A DNA stretch of 64,000 nt, from the NCBI GenBank assembly GCA_941918925.1, contig OW799236.1, positions 72,878,465-72,942,464 on the forward strand, in the 5' to 3' direction. Positions within the stretch are counted from its first letter, which is position 1. Each line of letters begins with the position of its first letter. A model generated the notes under the pieces. The model was not told the origin of the DNA. It did no database searches and saw only the letters and a list, made by a program, of their open reading frames with translations. Shown here in pieces: positions 23,291-34,829 of this stretch. This DNA is from Phyto melanocephala. Lineage: Eukaryota; Arthropoda; Insecta; Diptera; Rhinophoridae. The translations under genes were made by a program, and so were the position numbers.

Positions 23291-23910
23291 AAAGTCGTGA
23301 AAAATATTATTCACATTGAACAAGTTTTTTTATGTGATGTCGTATTTTAACACTTATTGCTGAATAAAACATTTAATCTCCTAGCGTCGTCCCATATTTG
23401 AATGTCAGAAGGTTCGTCTAACGCTGATAGTCGATACATAGAAGTCTTTCTATGTCATATTTTTTGTTTGAATCTAAACAACTCTTGTTGAACTTATAAC
23501 TTACAAGTAGAATGCCGTATTGCTAGTTCATTTTCAAGGTGGTTACCAATCTCAGTAAAGTTGCCTGCGCTAAGCCTTATCTCGCTATGTCTTTAATAAA
23601 TTCGCAGCATTTTTTAATAAAATTGTGTTGAGGATAAAAGTTTTTCCAATGGAGTTTAAAAATTTACTAACTTTTATTTATATTTTTTTATATATTTATT
23701 CTTTTTTTTTAAATTATAAAGATTATACGTGGAGAATAATACCTGGAAAATAAACAATGGAGATTTTTATAACTGAACCAAGAACCAGAATAATAGAGTT
23801 TAATTATTTAAATCAGCGATCAATTATTTCAATCCAAAGAGCATATTTTTAGCACTGTAAGGTCAGAATTCCACCCTCTCAACCAATGATTCTTTACCAC
23901 TTACATGGTA
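23291..23910. other. AT-rich non-coding stretch
   Basis: No gene or classified element recognised between the repeat at 22935-23290 and the mariner fossil that follows. Confidence 0.4.
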
Positions 23911-23924
23911 CCGTATGAAATTTG

Positions 23925-24712
23925 CCTCGAACCAGTAGACCACGTCTAATTTTCACTGAACATGTAGAGCTAAGTGTTAACAAAATATCAACAGAAGGCG
24001 TTCTGCTCAGCTTTTGTATCACTACTGGGAATTTAAACAAAAAATTTCTGTTTTATTCCGATTGTATTTGTTGTATTTGTTGCAAGAATTCAAACCCGCA
24101 AGTCATCTGAATGGTTAAATTTTACAATAAAATTTCAACAGTTGGCCAGAAATGAAACAAATGTTACTTAAAATCTGTATATGAGTGATGAAAATTATTT
24201 TCATTAGAATGGCTTTATTAATAAGCAGAACTGTAGGTTCCAGAGCCATTCATCAAAGCCAATTACACCCCATTAGATGTGCAGTATGTTTTGGCAATAC
24301 ACTTACTTCTTTCAAAATAAAAATGGTGATGCTGTAACCGTAAATAGAAAGCGGTATCGGTTTATGATACGACATTTTTTCTATCGTGCTTTTAAAACCA
24401 GATTTAAGATGACAATGGCACTTTTTAGTCATAAGCAACTTATTTCCAGAAATTTTAAAGTCAATTAGGCAACGCGTTCACCAGATATAGCAGCACCAGG
24501 TTATTTTCAAGACAATCTCCGAATTTGAGGCCAATATTGTTGCAGAAAAAGAGCGCATCATTGCAAAGCTGAAAACGGGGGTCATTATTTTCCATATTAT
24601 ATGCAAAAAATTTCCGTTTGATATATTTTGTAACATGGGGCAAATACTGGCATTCGAACGAGATCGAAATTTTAAGATTCTCTCTATACCAAACGTTCGA
24701 ATAAACTGATAG
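23925..24712 (+). pseudogene. Mariner-type transposase fossil
   Basis: Plus-strand pieces in order: PRTSRPRLIFTEHVELSV (possible linker after the HTH, weak), YMSDENYFH-stop-NGFINKQNCRF (first catalytic D in SDE), HSSKP, YTYFFQNKNGDAVTVNRKRY (YFF..E.G.AVTVN.. segment), and QLISRNFKVN. These are followed by ATRSPDIAAPGYF, where the third catalytic Asp appears as Gly, and a C-terminal frame EANIVAEKERIIAKLKTGVI. At least four frameshifts or stops. The minus frames at 24253-24720 are shadows. Confidence 0.7.
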
Positions 24713-24739
24713 AATACCAAAATTTGCCCTGTGAAAAAA

Positions 24740-26060
24740 ATATTTAAGACTACCTTGTATGAATCAAATTACAAATAAAGCCTTAATCATGTCATTATTA
24801 ACGACACTCAATGTGTTGCCATCGGACTTAAAGGCGATGATATTTTATATTTTAATATTAATATTTAAAAAACTGAAATTAAATTAAATTCTCAGGCTTA
24901 AGAAGTGGTTATTTTGGAAGGAAACAATCTGAGATATTAAAGCTTATATCTAGATTTTTGAGTACAATTAAAAAATCACCAAAGAAGAAATAGAAGCGAC
25001 TTCAAGCCATTAAATATATTTCGATCCGGCATAAAATTGCACACAAAAACCAAATCATTTATAATTTAAGACGTGGCAGAAAAATTATTTTGCAGCTTAA
25101 AGACTAACATTTGAAATATTTTTAATCTAAAGGGGATGATTGTAACAATGTTTTCTTTGATCCAATCTTATAAGCATTTGTGCACTCACTGCAAGTCGCA
25201 TATGCCACTATTGTACTGCTTACAAATCTTCGATTATTTTTCACTAGAAAATAGTTTTCGCTTCACGCACAGTGTGTCATGTTATTCTCGAATTACTTAG
25301 TGCTAAAACAAAATGTTAGCTAATCACTGTGTGATGATGGTTGGTTGTTTAAATGAAATAAAATACAAACTTTTTACTTAGAATTATATATTTACTCGCC
25401 TTTGGTCCAATAAAACATTGAAAACAAACAAAGAAAAATATATACTTAAGTTCTTCAAATTCATTATTCGAATATTTTATGTTTTATAAAGCACCATGTA
25501 ATGACATGCAAACATTAATTATGTTACTAATTGTCAAATTTCACATTAATTTTTACTTTTTAATTTTAACTGCTATCTCGTACTAATTAAAAGCCCTAAA
25601 AGTAAGTATCAGTTTGGTCCTTCGAAAAACTAATAAGATTTTTTTTTTTAATTCTCAGAAAACTAACAACTTGTATAATTTTCTACTCATTCTGTGCTAG
25701 TTAGTGTATTTCAATTGAAAACGCAAAAACTTTCTTGTCAAACTATTTACAAGCTCATTAATTTCAGGCAATGAATGTTGGAGAAAATGTTTCAGCAGGA
25801 CCACAACAAAATTGCATAAGAATTAGATGTCTTGATGTGTTTTGCTAATTTCGAAAAGTGTTCCTTAAACGTTATTGTAGTACATATTTTGTTTTAAAAT
25901 GTGATTGAATAGGAATACTCAGAAATGGTTTACACATAAAGTATAAAACAACAGATGAGGCTCTAAAAATAAATATTCTTTTTTGGATCACTCTTGGAAC
26001 GAAGTTGCCTTTATCAAAACCATAATCCCAGTTCCGCTTATATCGACTAGGTAAAGAACC
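24740..26060. other. AT-rich non-coding stretch
   Basis: No gene or element recognised. The minus frame at 25872-26072 may be an upstream extension of the retrotransposon fossil at 26065-26610, but it carries no diagnostic motif. Confidence 0.4.
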
Positions 26061-26064
26061 CAGT

Positions 26065-26610
26065 CCATCCATGTAATTCCTTGGGGATTACCAATTCGAA
26101 TTTCTTTGGTATTTCAAGTTTGTCAAAGTATCAATATTAAAGTTCTTTTATGTAAGGCGCCCAAACGCAGGACATTGACAGAGTTAATGTTCCAACATCT
26201 CATCCCCTTTCTCGCTTGCTTTACAATTCGTTTCATCCGAAAGTCCCATGCAAGCTACAAGAGTTTTTATTTCCTTGTGACTTCTTATTATACTAGTTAA
26301 TCTTCTAAGAATTGGTCTACTCAGTTTCAGAATCTCCATCGATTTTTCATGTATGTTTGTCACTTTATCGACATTAGTATTTTGCCATTTTCTTATGTGC
26401 TAGTCCATTGCCCCAACTTTAAGTTAATTTTTAACTGCTTAAAGGCTTTAACATTTTCCAGGGTTGTATTGTTTTAAAATGTTTCCATTTTGAGTAAGTT
26501 GTCGGTTTTTTCGTTTTTTATTATGCCTTGATGGCTTGGTATTCATATTATCACTAGACGTTCATAATTCGCATGTGAGTTTTTTTCAGGCGTGAATTGC
26601 AGAACATACA
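26065..26610 (-). pseudogene. Non-LTR retrotransposon RNase H fossil, second copy
   Basis: On the minus strand the frame reads SHANYERLVII-stop-IPSHQGIIKNEKTDNLLKME. This corresponds to the RNase H C-terminal W.PGH.GI.GNE.AD.LA block, with the Trp turned into a stop and the final Asp kept. Downstream, WDFRMKRIVKQARKGMRCWN aligns with the GLSDE..C..E tail of the copy at 10890-11345. Both decayed independently. Confidence 0.65.
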
Positions 26611-26694
26611 AAGATTCAACCGTTCTGTTCATTAGTGCCTAGTCTTCTTTATATATTTAATACTTTCCGTAATTGCCATAATCTCAGCCTAGAA

Positions 26695-26893
26695 AACTAG
26701 TGCTTATTTAGTGAATAGTAACACTTAGCTCATGTCTGATTTGACAGATAATTAGTTTTATCCTTCAGCTGAACGAATATGGTTGTGTATACGCTTGAAC
26801 AACGCTGTTTTCACTTCGCTAAGTGGGCCTGCGATCGACTTACAGAAGATGCCGATTTTGACAAAAAAAAAACATCTTTTCAGATGAAGCTCA
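26695..26893 (+). pseudogene. Mariner-type transposase remnant, internally deleted
   Basis: The 5' flank AGTGCTTATTTAGTGAATAG and start MVVYTLEQRC match 10312-10430. The frame then jumps to AKWACDRLTEDADFDKKK and, after a frameshift in an A run, HLFR(SDEA). The copy stops abruptly where a family 1 fragment begins. Confidence 0.75.
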
Positions 26894-27099
26894 CAAGATT
26901 CTGGCAAAATTTGAGCCCCTAGCTTTTTCGGTGCGACCTCTATCGTGCTTTCAACAGACGGACAGACGGACGGACATAGCTAGATCGTCATCAAATCAAA
27001 TATATATACTTTATGGGGTGTAAAATGGATATTTCGATGTGTTACAAACGGAATGACAAAATGAATATACCCCCACCATTTTTTTGGTGGCGGGTATAA
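26893..27099 (+). repeat. Family 1 dispersed repeat, terminal fragment
   Basis: AAGATTCTGGCAAAATTTGA through GGTGCGACC, CAACAGACGGACAGACGG, and the terminal palindrome CCACCATTTTTTTGGTGGCG-GGTATA. It is the last 200 bp of the family, in the orientation of copies B-D, fused to a mariner remnant on its left. The 61-residue minus frame here is a repeat translation. Confidence 0.75.
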
Positions 27100-28295
27100 A
27101 AAAAATAACAATTGTACTGCAGCCAACTTCCATATCTAACGCCTTGTCAAAATTGCAAAGCGTTGTCGCCGCTGTATTTCCATTTGTTTCATACAAATTG
27201 TATGAACATGAGAACTTTTGACAGCCAAAAAACGCTTGCCGCCCTTGTTTAGATTTGGCTGTTGAACTTTTCTTGTAAAGTTACACAACACATTAGAAAT
27301 CACTGATTTTAAAAACTTTTAGCTGCAGATGCTGTCTGTCATTGCTGTCGTGGTCTGACGTTTTTCTGCGTATTGATTCATCCAAAATGAAGGATGTTCG
27401 TATGATGCAACAAACAACTCATGTTTAAACGAAATTTTTAGTTTTCACAATTGTGTTGTTGTTGTTGTTACTCTATTATTTTCTGTTCGTATTTGTTTGT
27501 TTATGTTAGTTATTATTGCAGTTTGAAATGCTGGTACCTTTATCAGCATCAAAGTTAGTTTATCAGACAGGGTTTTTTTTTGGGTTTTGTTTTTTGTAAA
27601 CATCATTATTACGCAATGGATATCAGCATTATTAGCAACATGTTTCCCTTATGGCCGTTACGCTCAGACAAACATGAAGTATCATATACTTACATAATAT
27701 AAAAAGATGTTTATAAGTGAAGATGTTATTTAGTTGGAAACTGTTTATTATAAACATGAACACCTTTGAACATGCAGGAATCGGCAAAAATAAAAGCGTG
27801 TTAAATAGACGAAAATAGTAAAACTTGATAGAGGAAATTACTTACTTTCTTACTTACTCGTACATCATTATTTATGACCGTAAAATTTGTTTAAGGAGAA
27901 CAATTTTTTTCTTATACAAGACTTTTAATATAAAACCTGGAATAAGTGAAACCCAATTCTACTTAGCGATGCATTTATTTTAGCTTTATTTACGAATAAG
28001 TAAAGGCATTTTATTTACAACTGCATAGTTTTTGACCAACTGAACGAAAATTCATATTGAATACATAAACAACAATTAAGGTTACCTTTCTTCTTCATTA
28101 AACGATAGATCATGAAAAACTCGATATTGTTCTCCTTTCAAAAAAAAACAAAAATAAAATTATTGTGACAAAAATGGTATGATAACTTCTCCAAAATAAC
28201 AATATATTCAAAAACATTTAAAATTAGTCGCCTTAACGTCCAGTTATTTGGCAAACTAAATTTGACATTTCTTTGTTTCAGTGCTTGACAAATTC
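27100..28295. other. Non-coding stretch, partly higher complexity
   Basis: Positions 27110-27420 are less AT-biased (GCCGCTGTATTTCC, TTTGACAGCCAAAAAACGC) but show no coding frame I recognise. The rest is AT-rich with a GTTGTT run at about 27455. Confidence 0.35.
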
Positions 28296-28300
28296 AACCA

Positions 28301-29290
28301 TGAAGAGGTACACAGATGAGGTGTTAAAAACAAAATGAATTTCGTGCACTTTGTATTTTTTTTTTTGCTCAGCATAATCGACCAAATCTGTTCATAATCG
28401 GGATAAATGTACACAAATTTCAGCAAACCGAGCCTGCAAGGAATGTAAAAACACCTAAACGTGCTCGTCCAGTTTGTTTTGCAGAAAACTTTGCAGTTGT
28501 TAGCGATAGTAAGGCAGAGGAGCTGTCTATCTCGACTCAACGTAGAACCTAACAATTGAACATCTCACTAACACCTCTGATGCGAATTTTGAATAAAACT
28601 TTGAATTTACACGCTTACAAGGTTAAATTGACTCACGAGCTGAAACCTACTGCCCATTTCAAGCGAAGTCAGTACGTAGAATTGTTGGTTGAACAAACAA
28701 AACTGAGAAAAATCATCTTCAGCGACGAAATACACTTTCACCTCAGTTGATTCGTTAACAAGCAGAATTGCCGCATTTGGGTAAATTTAAATTCACTAGT
28801 GATTGTCGAAAATCCGTTAAATCTACGAAGAGTTACTGTTTGGTACGGTTATGGGCATCATCGGCCCTACTTATTCGAAAATGAGGTGGTTAATAAGCGG
28901 CCTTCGTGTGAACAAGATAATGAGAATATGTACCTGGATGATATGTGGTTCCAACAAGATGGTGCTTGCCACACAGCCAACAAAACAATGGCTCTTTTGT
29001 GGGAGAAATTCAATGGCCGTATTATCTCACATAGTGGCTTTGTTATTGAGCCGCCACAATCATATGATTTGACACCGTTGGACTTCATTTTTTGGAGATA
29101 TTTAAAAGAAAACATGAACGTCAATAAGCCAAGAATAATTCAAGAGCTAAAAAATGTGATAATTCGGTACTCTAAAACCATTGAGCCTTAACTACGTCTC
29201 AATGTCATTTAAAATGTGGACTATTGGCTAGAAGTGTGCCTCCGAAGCCGTAGCGAGCATTTGGCCGATATTTTGTTACATACATAATTG
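28301..29290 (+). pseudogene. Mariner-type transposase relic, most complete in window
   Basis: Frames in order: MKRYTDEVLKTK; FFFAQHNRPN (HTH); ISTQRRT-stop-QLNISLTPLM; LHAYKVKLTHELKP; KIIFSDEIHFHLS-stop-FVNKQNCRIW (first catalytic Asp). Then come VIVENPLNLRRVTVWYGYGH, the PYLFENE segment, DDMWFQQDGACHTANKTM (second Asp), SYDLTPLDFIFWRYLKENMN (third Asp), and a C-terminus ending SEHLADILLHT. The second and third Asp are separated by 40 residues, one short of the DD41D spacing reported for rosa-type elements; the CHT motif also lacks one residue. Stops and small frameshifts inactivate it. The 130-residue frame at 28799-29191 holds the second half. Its termini resemble those of the deletion derivatives nested in family 1. 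Confidence 0.85.
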
Positions 29291-29299
29291 CTATAGATC

Positions 29300-30340
29300 T
29301 TTCAATCATAATAAATAGTTATTTATATAATTCCCTGAAAACCTTTTGTTTCATTTACAAGTAAAATCGTACGTTTCGATTGGACCTCCCGTTCATTACC
29401 GAATTCTATAAACCTGGGAGTAAAACAGATGATATTTATATGCCACACATAATCAGCGATCAGACAGTGCAACAGGTTTCGCAAATGCAATCAACTCGAC
29501 TTATTTCGACAGAAGGGAATTATTTCACTATCACAGTTATTTTTTTATAAAAATAAAAAAAAATTTGGAATAGAACTCAAGCTAATCTATCAATTTGGCC
29601 TGATAAGCTCGATTGATTACTTTGTTGCCAATAAATAAATAAAAATTAAATATTTGTTTAAAATAAAAACTTCGAAAAACTTAAATAATATAATAAATGT
29701 CTCATTTATAACTAAACTAAGCACATGCTTTTGTTTTCGTTTGTTTTCTAGGGACCTATCACATTTGCATACCACAGCAAAACAGCAGATTATAATCGCC
29801 ATTTTCTTTTTTGAGAATTATTTATTTTCATTTATCTAACTGTTTTAAACTCGTAATTTTGTAAAAATTTTACTTGGGCCGTGTGCACTCTAAGCTAACG
29901 ATATACATACATATTTATGATTTATAAATAATTTTAAAAGCTTTTCTTAAAATTTTTTTTAATTAATTTTTGTTGTAGCTGTTATTAGCAAAAAAAGCCC
30001 AAAAATATTAATTTTTTGGGAATTTTCAAACATTTTTACGAATTTCAGGATTAATGTAAACGAATTACAAAAAAAAAAATATTGCATTAAATATTTCTAA
30101 CCAAAAATTTTATTAAAAATTATTAATTTGATTCTTTTTCACAATTCGTTTATTGTAAACTCTCTGAACATGTTTTGTTTTCTGGCATTAATCTTAATTA
30201 ATTCATTTGCGCGTGTACCTAAGCACTCAAATACACAAAGGCTAGGCAATTCATCAAAAATGAAAACAGCAACAACATCCTAGAAAAACAATTTAACAAA
30301 CATTTTTCATTAAATTTTACAGAGAAAAGTTTTCTAATGT
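29300..30340. other. AT-rich non-coding stretch
   Basis: No gene or element recognised. The overlapping opposed frames at 29617-29839 lack motifs. Confidence 0.45.
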
Positions 30341-30376
30341 TGTTTCTTCCAGTTGTTTTGTAAAATACTTACATTT

Positions 30377-30930
30377 TCATGTTATTATCTTTGTTTCTGT
30401 TTTTATAGTTTTTGTGTTTGTTGTTGCAATAGCTGTTGCTGTTACTTGTAAGTATTTGTTTAAAGGCTCCAATTTCTCTACAACAACTACTTGAAATTTG
30501 CTGTAATGATCTTTATTCGTTCTTTCGATGTCAATTTTCTCCAAGACGTGCTTAAATGTGTTCGTTTGTACATTTATGTATGTCGTTGTTATTGTTTTAT
30601 TCTTGTAGCTGGCCAAGCATGTTTTATACATATTGGTTAAAATTTCTTTAACTTATCACTTCCGCTTCCGTTTTGGCTTTATTTTTCTGCACACACAGAG
30701 TGCCATTTGTTTACACAAAGGTATTTGTTTTATGTTTCCTTTTTTTAATCTTAGTTAGTCTTAGTTCGTTTTTTATTAACACTAATACAAACTTACATTC
30801 TGGCTGTTGTTTCAATTACCATTTCCATTTGTTTGTAGAAAAAAAATGTAATAGTTCATCATCATTCCTTAAAGTCATTCTTTTTAATTTACTTTTATTT
30901 TCGTTCTTATTTGTTTGCATCTAATGGTTA
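30377..30930 (-). other. Candidate spliced untranslated exon(s) of a host gene
   Basis: Read on the minus strand, GTGTGTGCAG (a good 3' splice site, ending about 30697) precedes a CAACAA/AAAACA-rich block. That block ends at ATGAAAAT then GTAAGTATTTT (about 30369-30383), a good 5' splice site. Further upstream CAGCCAGAAT is followed by GTAAGTTTG (about 30795-30810), a second donor-like site. The composition is typical of fly 5' untranslated exons, and the region matches no repeat in this window. It contains an 84-residue open frame beginning MYKTCLASYKNK (30631-30377) that resembles nothing I know and might be an upstream ORF. This is inference from motifs only. Confidence 0.3.
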
Positions 30931-31565
30931 CCAGCTCAGAAAAAAAAGATTTTTTTCTTTTAATGTTAATAAGTTATTCTGTTGATTTAGTTTCTTGTTC
31001 ACCAAAAACTCTATTAACAATTCAATTTCGCAAAACATGTTAAATTTTTTGTGGTCTTTCGTCTTTTTATTAGTTTGTTGTATGCTCCCAATATGCTGTT
31101 CATATGCGTGTTTGTATTTGAATTGCTAATGGTCATCTCAGCATATTATTAAGAATTATTAGATTATTAGCAGGACAAGAAAAATATTTTTGTAAGAATT
31201 TTTTATATGACTTTTTCTTTTTTTATTCATACAAAAAGAATTAAGCTATTAATTTAATTTCAAGAGTGTTAGTTTTTTTGTAATCAAATTTTAAGGCCTT
31301 AATGCAAAAGCAAAATTAATTCTTGTTATATTTGGATGTTGTATATGTTGGAGCTTATAGCGAGAAATGAAGAAAAATTAAAACAAAAATTATTTTTTAA
31401 ATGAAGATTTTTGTAAATTAAAAAAAATTTGTGTAATATTTCTAAAAAAAAAAAATTTATACTCATTTTTTAATTTAAGTATATCCATTTTTACAAAATG
31501 TGTTTTAGCAACTTTTATCTTTTTAAGATTTTTTTATTTTTTTGTTTAATTTAAAATACATAAAT
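30931..31565. other. AT-rich non-coding stretch
   Basis: Nothing recognised. Confidence 0.45.
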
Positions 31566-31570
31566 TTCAA

Positions 31571-33284
31571 CAAGTAAGAGCACTATATTCGGCTGTGCCG
31601 AATCTTTTATACCCACCACCAATTTTGTGTACATTTAAAGCACAATATTTATTATTTTGTTAATCATTATGGAATAATCTCAATCTTAAACTTACTCAAT
31701 TTGATCCATGGAAAGATACGCAAATGAGCAACGCTTTAAAGTTATTCACGTTTTTTATAAAAATGGGCGTTCAAATCAAAATACATTTTGTGCACTTCGT
31801 AGTTATTTTGATCAACATAATCATTCAAATTTGTCCACAATCGGGAGAATTGTAACAAATATTTAAATTTCTGCAAAACAGGTCTGTAAAAAATGTTAGA
31901 AAATCTGTGAATGCCTTCTTAGTGCGTTGAATGGGAACCATTGCTGTTTTTGCGATAGTGCGGCAAAAGAGCAGTCAACCTCGACTCATCATCATGCCCA
32001 ACAATTGAGCATCAACATTGACATTGAAAATTTGGACCATCAAATAGAGAAGTGGCGCCAAGGATGGGGGGGGGGGGCATTTGACCGATATTTTGTTAAA
32101 TACATAATTGAACCATACAAATATTATCATTATAAAAAGAAATGATAATAATTTCTTAAATAATTTGTGTTTTATTTAAAATCAACATCGGCCCTTAAAA
32201 TTTAACCACCCTTAATAACCTCGATTTGATAGTAAAATGTTTTCGTAAATTTAGTCTTTTAGTGAAAGTGGACGTTAAAGTAGTTGTGTCAATAAAGTTT
32301 CTGCTAATAAATACAACTTAGATATTTAAATATAGAATAGAGAAATTACATGAATTTAAGATAAACCTTTATATGGGAGTTAAAGTGGGCCTGTCACTAA
32401 ATTTTTTGGCACAACAATAACATTGATTAGAAGGTTATATGTAGCAAATTTCATCATCATACCTCTAATTTTGTCGGTTTTATGAGCTTTTAAATTTCAT
32501 TAACGGTAGATAACGTGAAAAGTGGGCGATATAGTAGGCGTGGCAAAGTTGTTCTTGCTAATGAGTACAACTTAGGTGTTTCAATATAGTCCTTTATTAT
32601 TCCAAAATCTTTATTAATAGAGAAATTATATGAATTTTAGGTAAAACGTTATATGGGAGGTGGGCGTAAAAGTGGGCGTGACACATTGATTTTCTGTTAC
32701 AGAAAAGCCTACCACCAAAAGCAAAGCGTGAAAAATTTCAGAATCGTACATCCAATTTTGTTGCTTTCATGACGTTTTAATTTTTAAATATACTGAGAAA
32801 TACACTGCGCGGTATAAATTTTCGTACATTTTTATTTGTAACTCCTTTCCTAATGCACTTTTTGGGGAGATATATTGTTTTGACTCGAGAAATATATATT
32901 CGAAGTTTCATGACTGTACGTTAATGCGTTTGGACACAATTCCGTTTTATTCGATGTTCGAAGAACACGGTTTTTTCGACCTACTCTTGTTTTTCGAGCT
33001 ATAATTCTCTTCCTAATATTCCGATTTAGCCGATTTTCAATACCAAACAAGCCTTGTCTATAAGAAAGATTCTGGCAAAATTTGAGCCCCCTAGCTTTTT
33101 CGGTGCGACCTCTATCGTGCTTTCAACAGACGGACAGACGGACGGACATAGCTAGATCGTCATCAAATCAAACCCTGATTCAGAATATATATGCTTTATG
33201 GGGTCTAAAATAGATATTTCGATGTGCTACAAATGGAATGACAAAATGAGTATACCCCTACCATTTTTTTGGTGGCGGGTATAA
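31571..33284 (+). repeat. Family 1 dispersed repeat, copy B
   Basis: The copy starts CAAGTAAGAGCACTATATTC then GGCTGTGCC-GAATC, TATACCCACCACC. A mariner derivative follows (31678-32212), then internal tandem units with GTGGGCG and CGTTATATGGGAGG (about 32393 and 32655). The conserved GCACGGTTTTTTCGACC..CAGACGGACAGACGG block leads to the terminal palindrome CCATTTTTTTGGTGGCGGG-TATA. Short frames at 31927-32145 and 32850-33050 are repeat-derived. Confidence 0.85.
31678..32212 (+). mobile_element. Mariner deletion derivative nested in copy B (left end lost)
   Basis: The left TIR is missing: the sequence jumps from the family 1 flank to CTTAAACTTACTCAATTTGA. The transposase N-terminus (MERYANEQRF-like) is followed by STHHHAQQLSINIDIENLDH, which joins the mid-N-terminal HHHAQQLSI to the C-terminal IENLDHQIEK without the catalytic core. 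A run of ten Gs interrupts the C-terminus. The right TIR is AAAATTTAACCACCC. Confidence 0.75.
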
Positions 33285-33743
33285 AAATAAATGTTTTTTT
33301 CTCCACAACTTCGTTTATTTATATTTCTGAAAATTAAGCTGACCTTAGGCCAATGTAAAATAACTTTGAGTTATTGTTGCTTTTTCTATATCAAGAAAAC
33401 TACGTCCAACTATAAAAAGGGGACACTAGCCCGTAAAAAGATGGCAATATTTATTAAGTATTTATTAAAAACGTTATTAAAAAGAATGTTTGTATAAGCC
33501 TTATAAATAAACATATACAGTTGTGGACATGTAGTTAAATCATGTTCTCTTTTTAATTCGGTTTATTATCTCTTGATATTTTAATGGGACTTTTAAACGA
33601 CAAATATAAGCTTGATCTCTTTTACACTTGATCCTTTCTTGGTTTTCATTTTCTATTAAGTCTTCTTACATTTCTTATGTTATTATTTGAAGAAAGTTTT
33701 GTTTTTGAAATGGTCACATATTTTTTTTATTATCTTTTTTTTG

Positions 33744-34815
33744 TATATCCTTCACCTGTGGTGCACAAGGGTATATATAGCTTTGTCAATCCGTTTATAA
33801 TTTCTACCATTTTCATTTCCGACCCCTAAAGTATATATTTTCTGAAAGCACATGAATCCTTATATTCCTTATGAATCCCACATGTTCCTTAGATCTGTGT
33901 GTGGCATCAATCTTTTGGATATATCCAGAAATAAAATTTTATTGAAATTCAGCACAATCACCTTATAACTTTCTGAGATATGAGCAAATAAACGCGACTG
34001 CCTCTGTTTTTTTTCCCATATTTTTACCACCAAATTAACATTTTTCAGCCATAGAATAATTTATAGGTACCTTTGTAACTATTTGTAGATATAATATGCC
34101 TCTAGAGATAGTCGTGAAAAATTTTGGATAACACGGGTTCTAATCGGTAAAGTGATATACAAACATTTTTTTTGACAAATATATATTCCAAAACTTTACA
34201 AACGAAAACCAATTTTTTAGCTTCTATACAACCGAGAGAGTCAAGATTGGTAACACTTGAAAGGACTTGACTAGTACAATATAAACACAAAAAAAAACTA
34301 AAATTCATGTTGGCCGCCACTACAAAATGGCGGACAATAAAGTTATATATGAGCCAAATCTGGTATTTTTAAATGTAATCTTCAACCTCCACAATATTGG
34401 TATCAAATGATCAATAGAATACAGTAAATTATTAAAAAATGTAAAATATAAGATGCCGCTTAAAACAAAATGGCCGGAAATTTTTTAACCTAATAAAAGG
34501 GCTTGACTAGTAGAAACAGAGGTACTCGTGTTTATTTGCTCATATCTCAGAAACTTATGGGGCGATTTTACTGAATTTCAATAGCGATTCATTCCCAAAT
34601 ATTTTCAAAAGATTAGTATCAGATCTAAGGAACATATGGTTGCAACTTAAAGCTTATTTCACACGGACAGACGGACATGACTTAATCGACTCCTCTGTTC
34701 ACAGGCTATCAGAAAATATATACTTTATTGGGTCGGAAATAAAAATTGTAGAAATTATAGCCGGAATGACAAAGCTATATATGTACACCCTCGTGCACTA
34801 CAGGTGAAGGGTATA
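33744..34815. repeat. Family 2 dispersed repeat, complete copy
   Basis: Long terminal inverted repeats of about 110 bp. The left reads TATATCCTTCACCTGTGGTG and then GCACAAGGGTATATATAGC, ACCCCTAAAGTATATATTTT. The right is the inverse, ending CTACAGGTGAAGGGTATA. Each tip is itself a small palindrome (TATACCCT..AGGGTATA). The interior has ATGGCGGACAATAAAG and ATGGCCGGAAATTTT-type blocks but no coding frame. The family is unclassified and non-autonomous. Confidence 0.75.
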
Positions 34816-34829
34816 AAAAGTCAGGAAAA

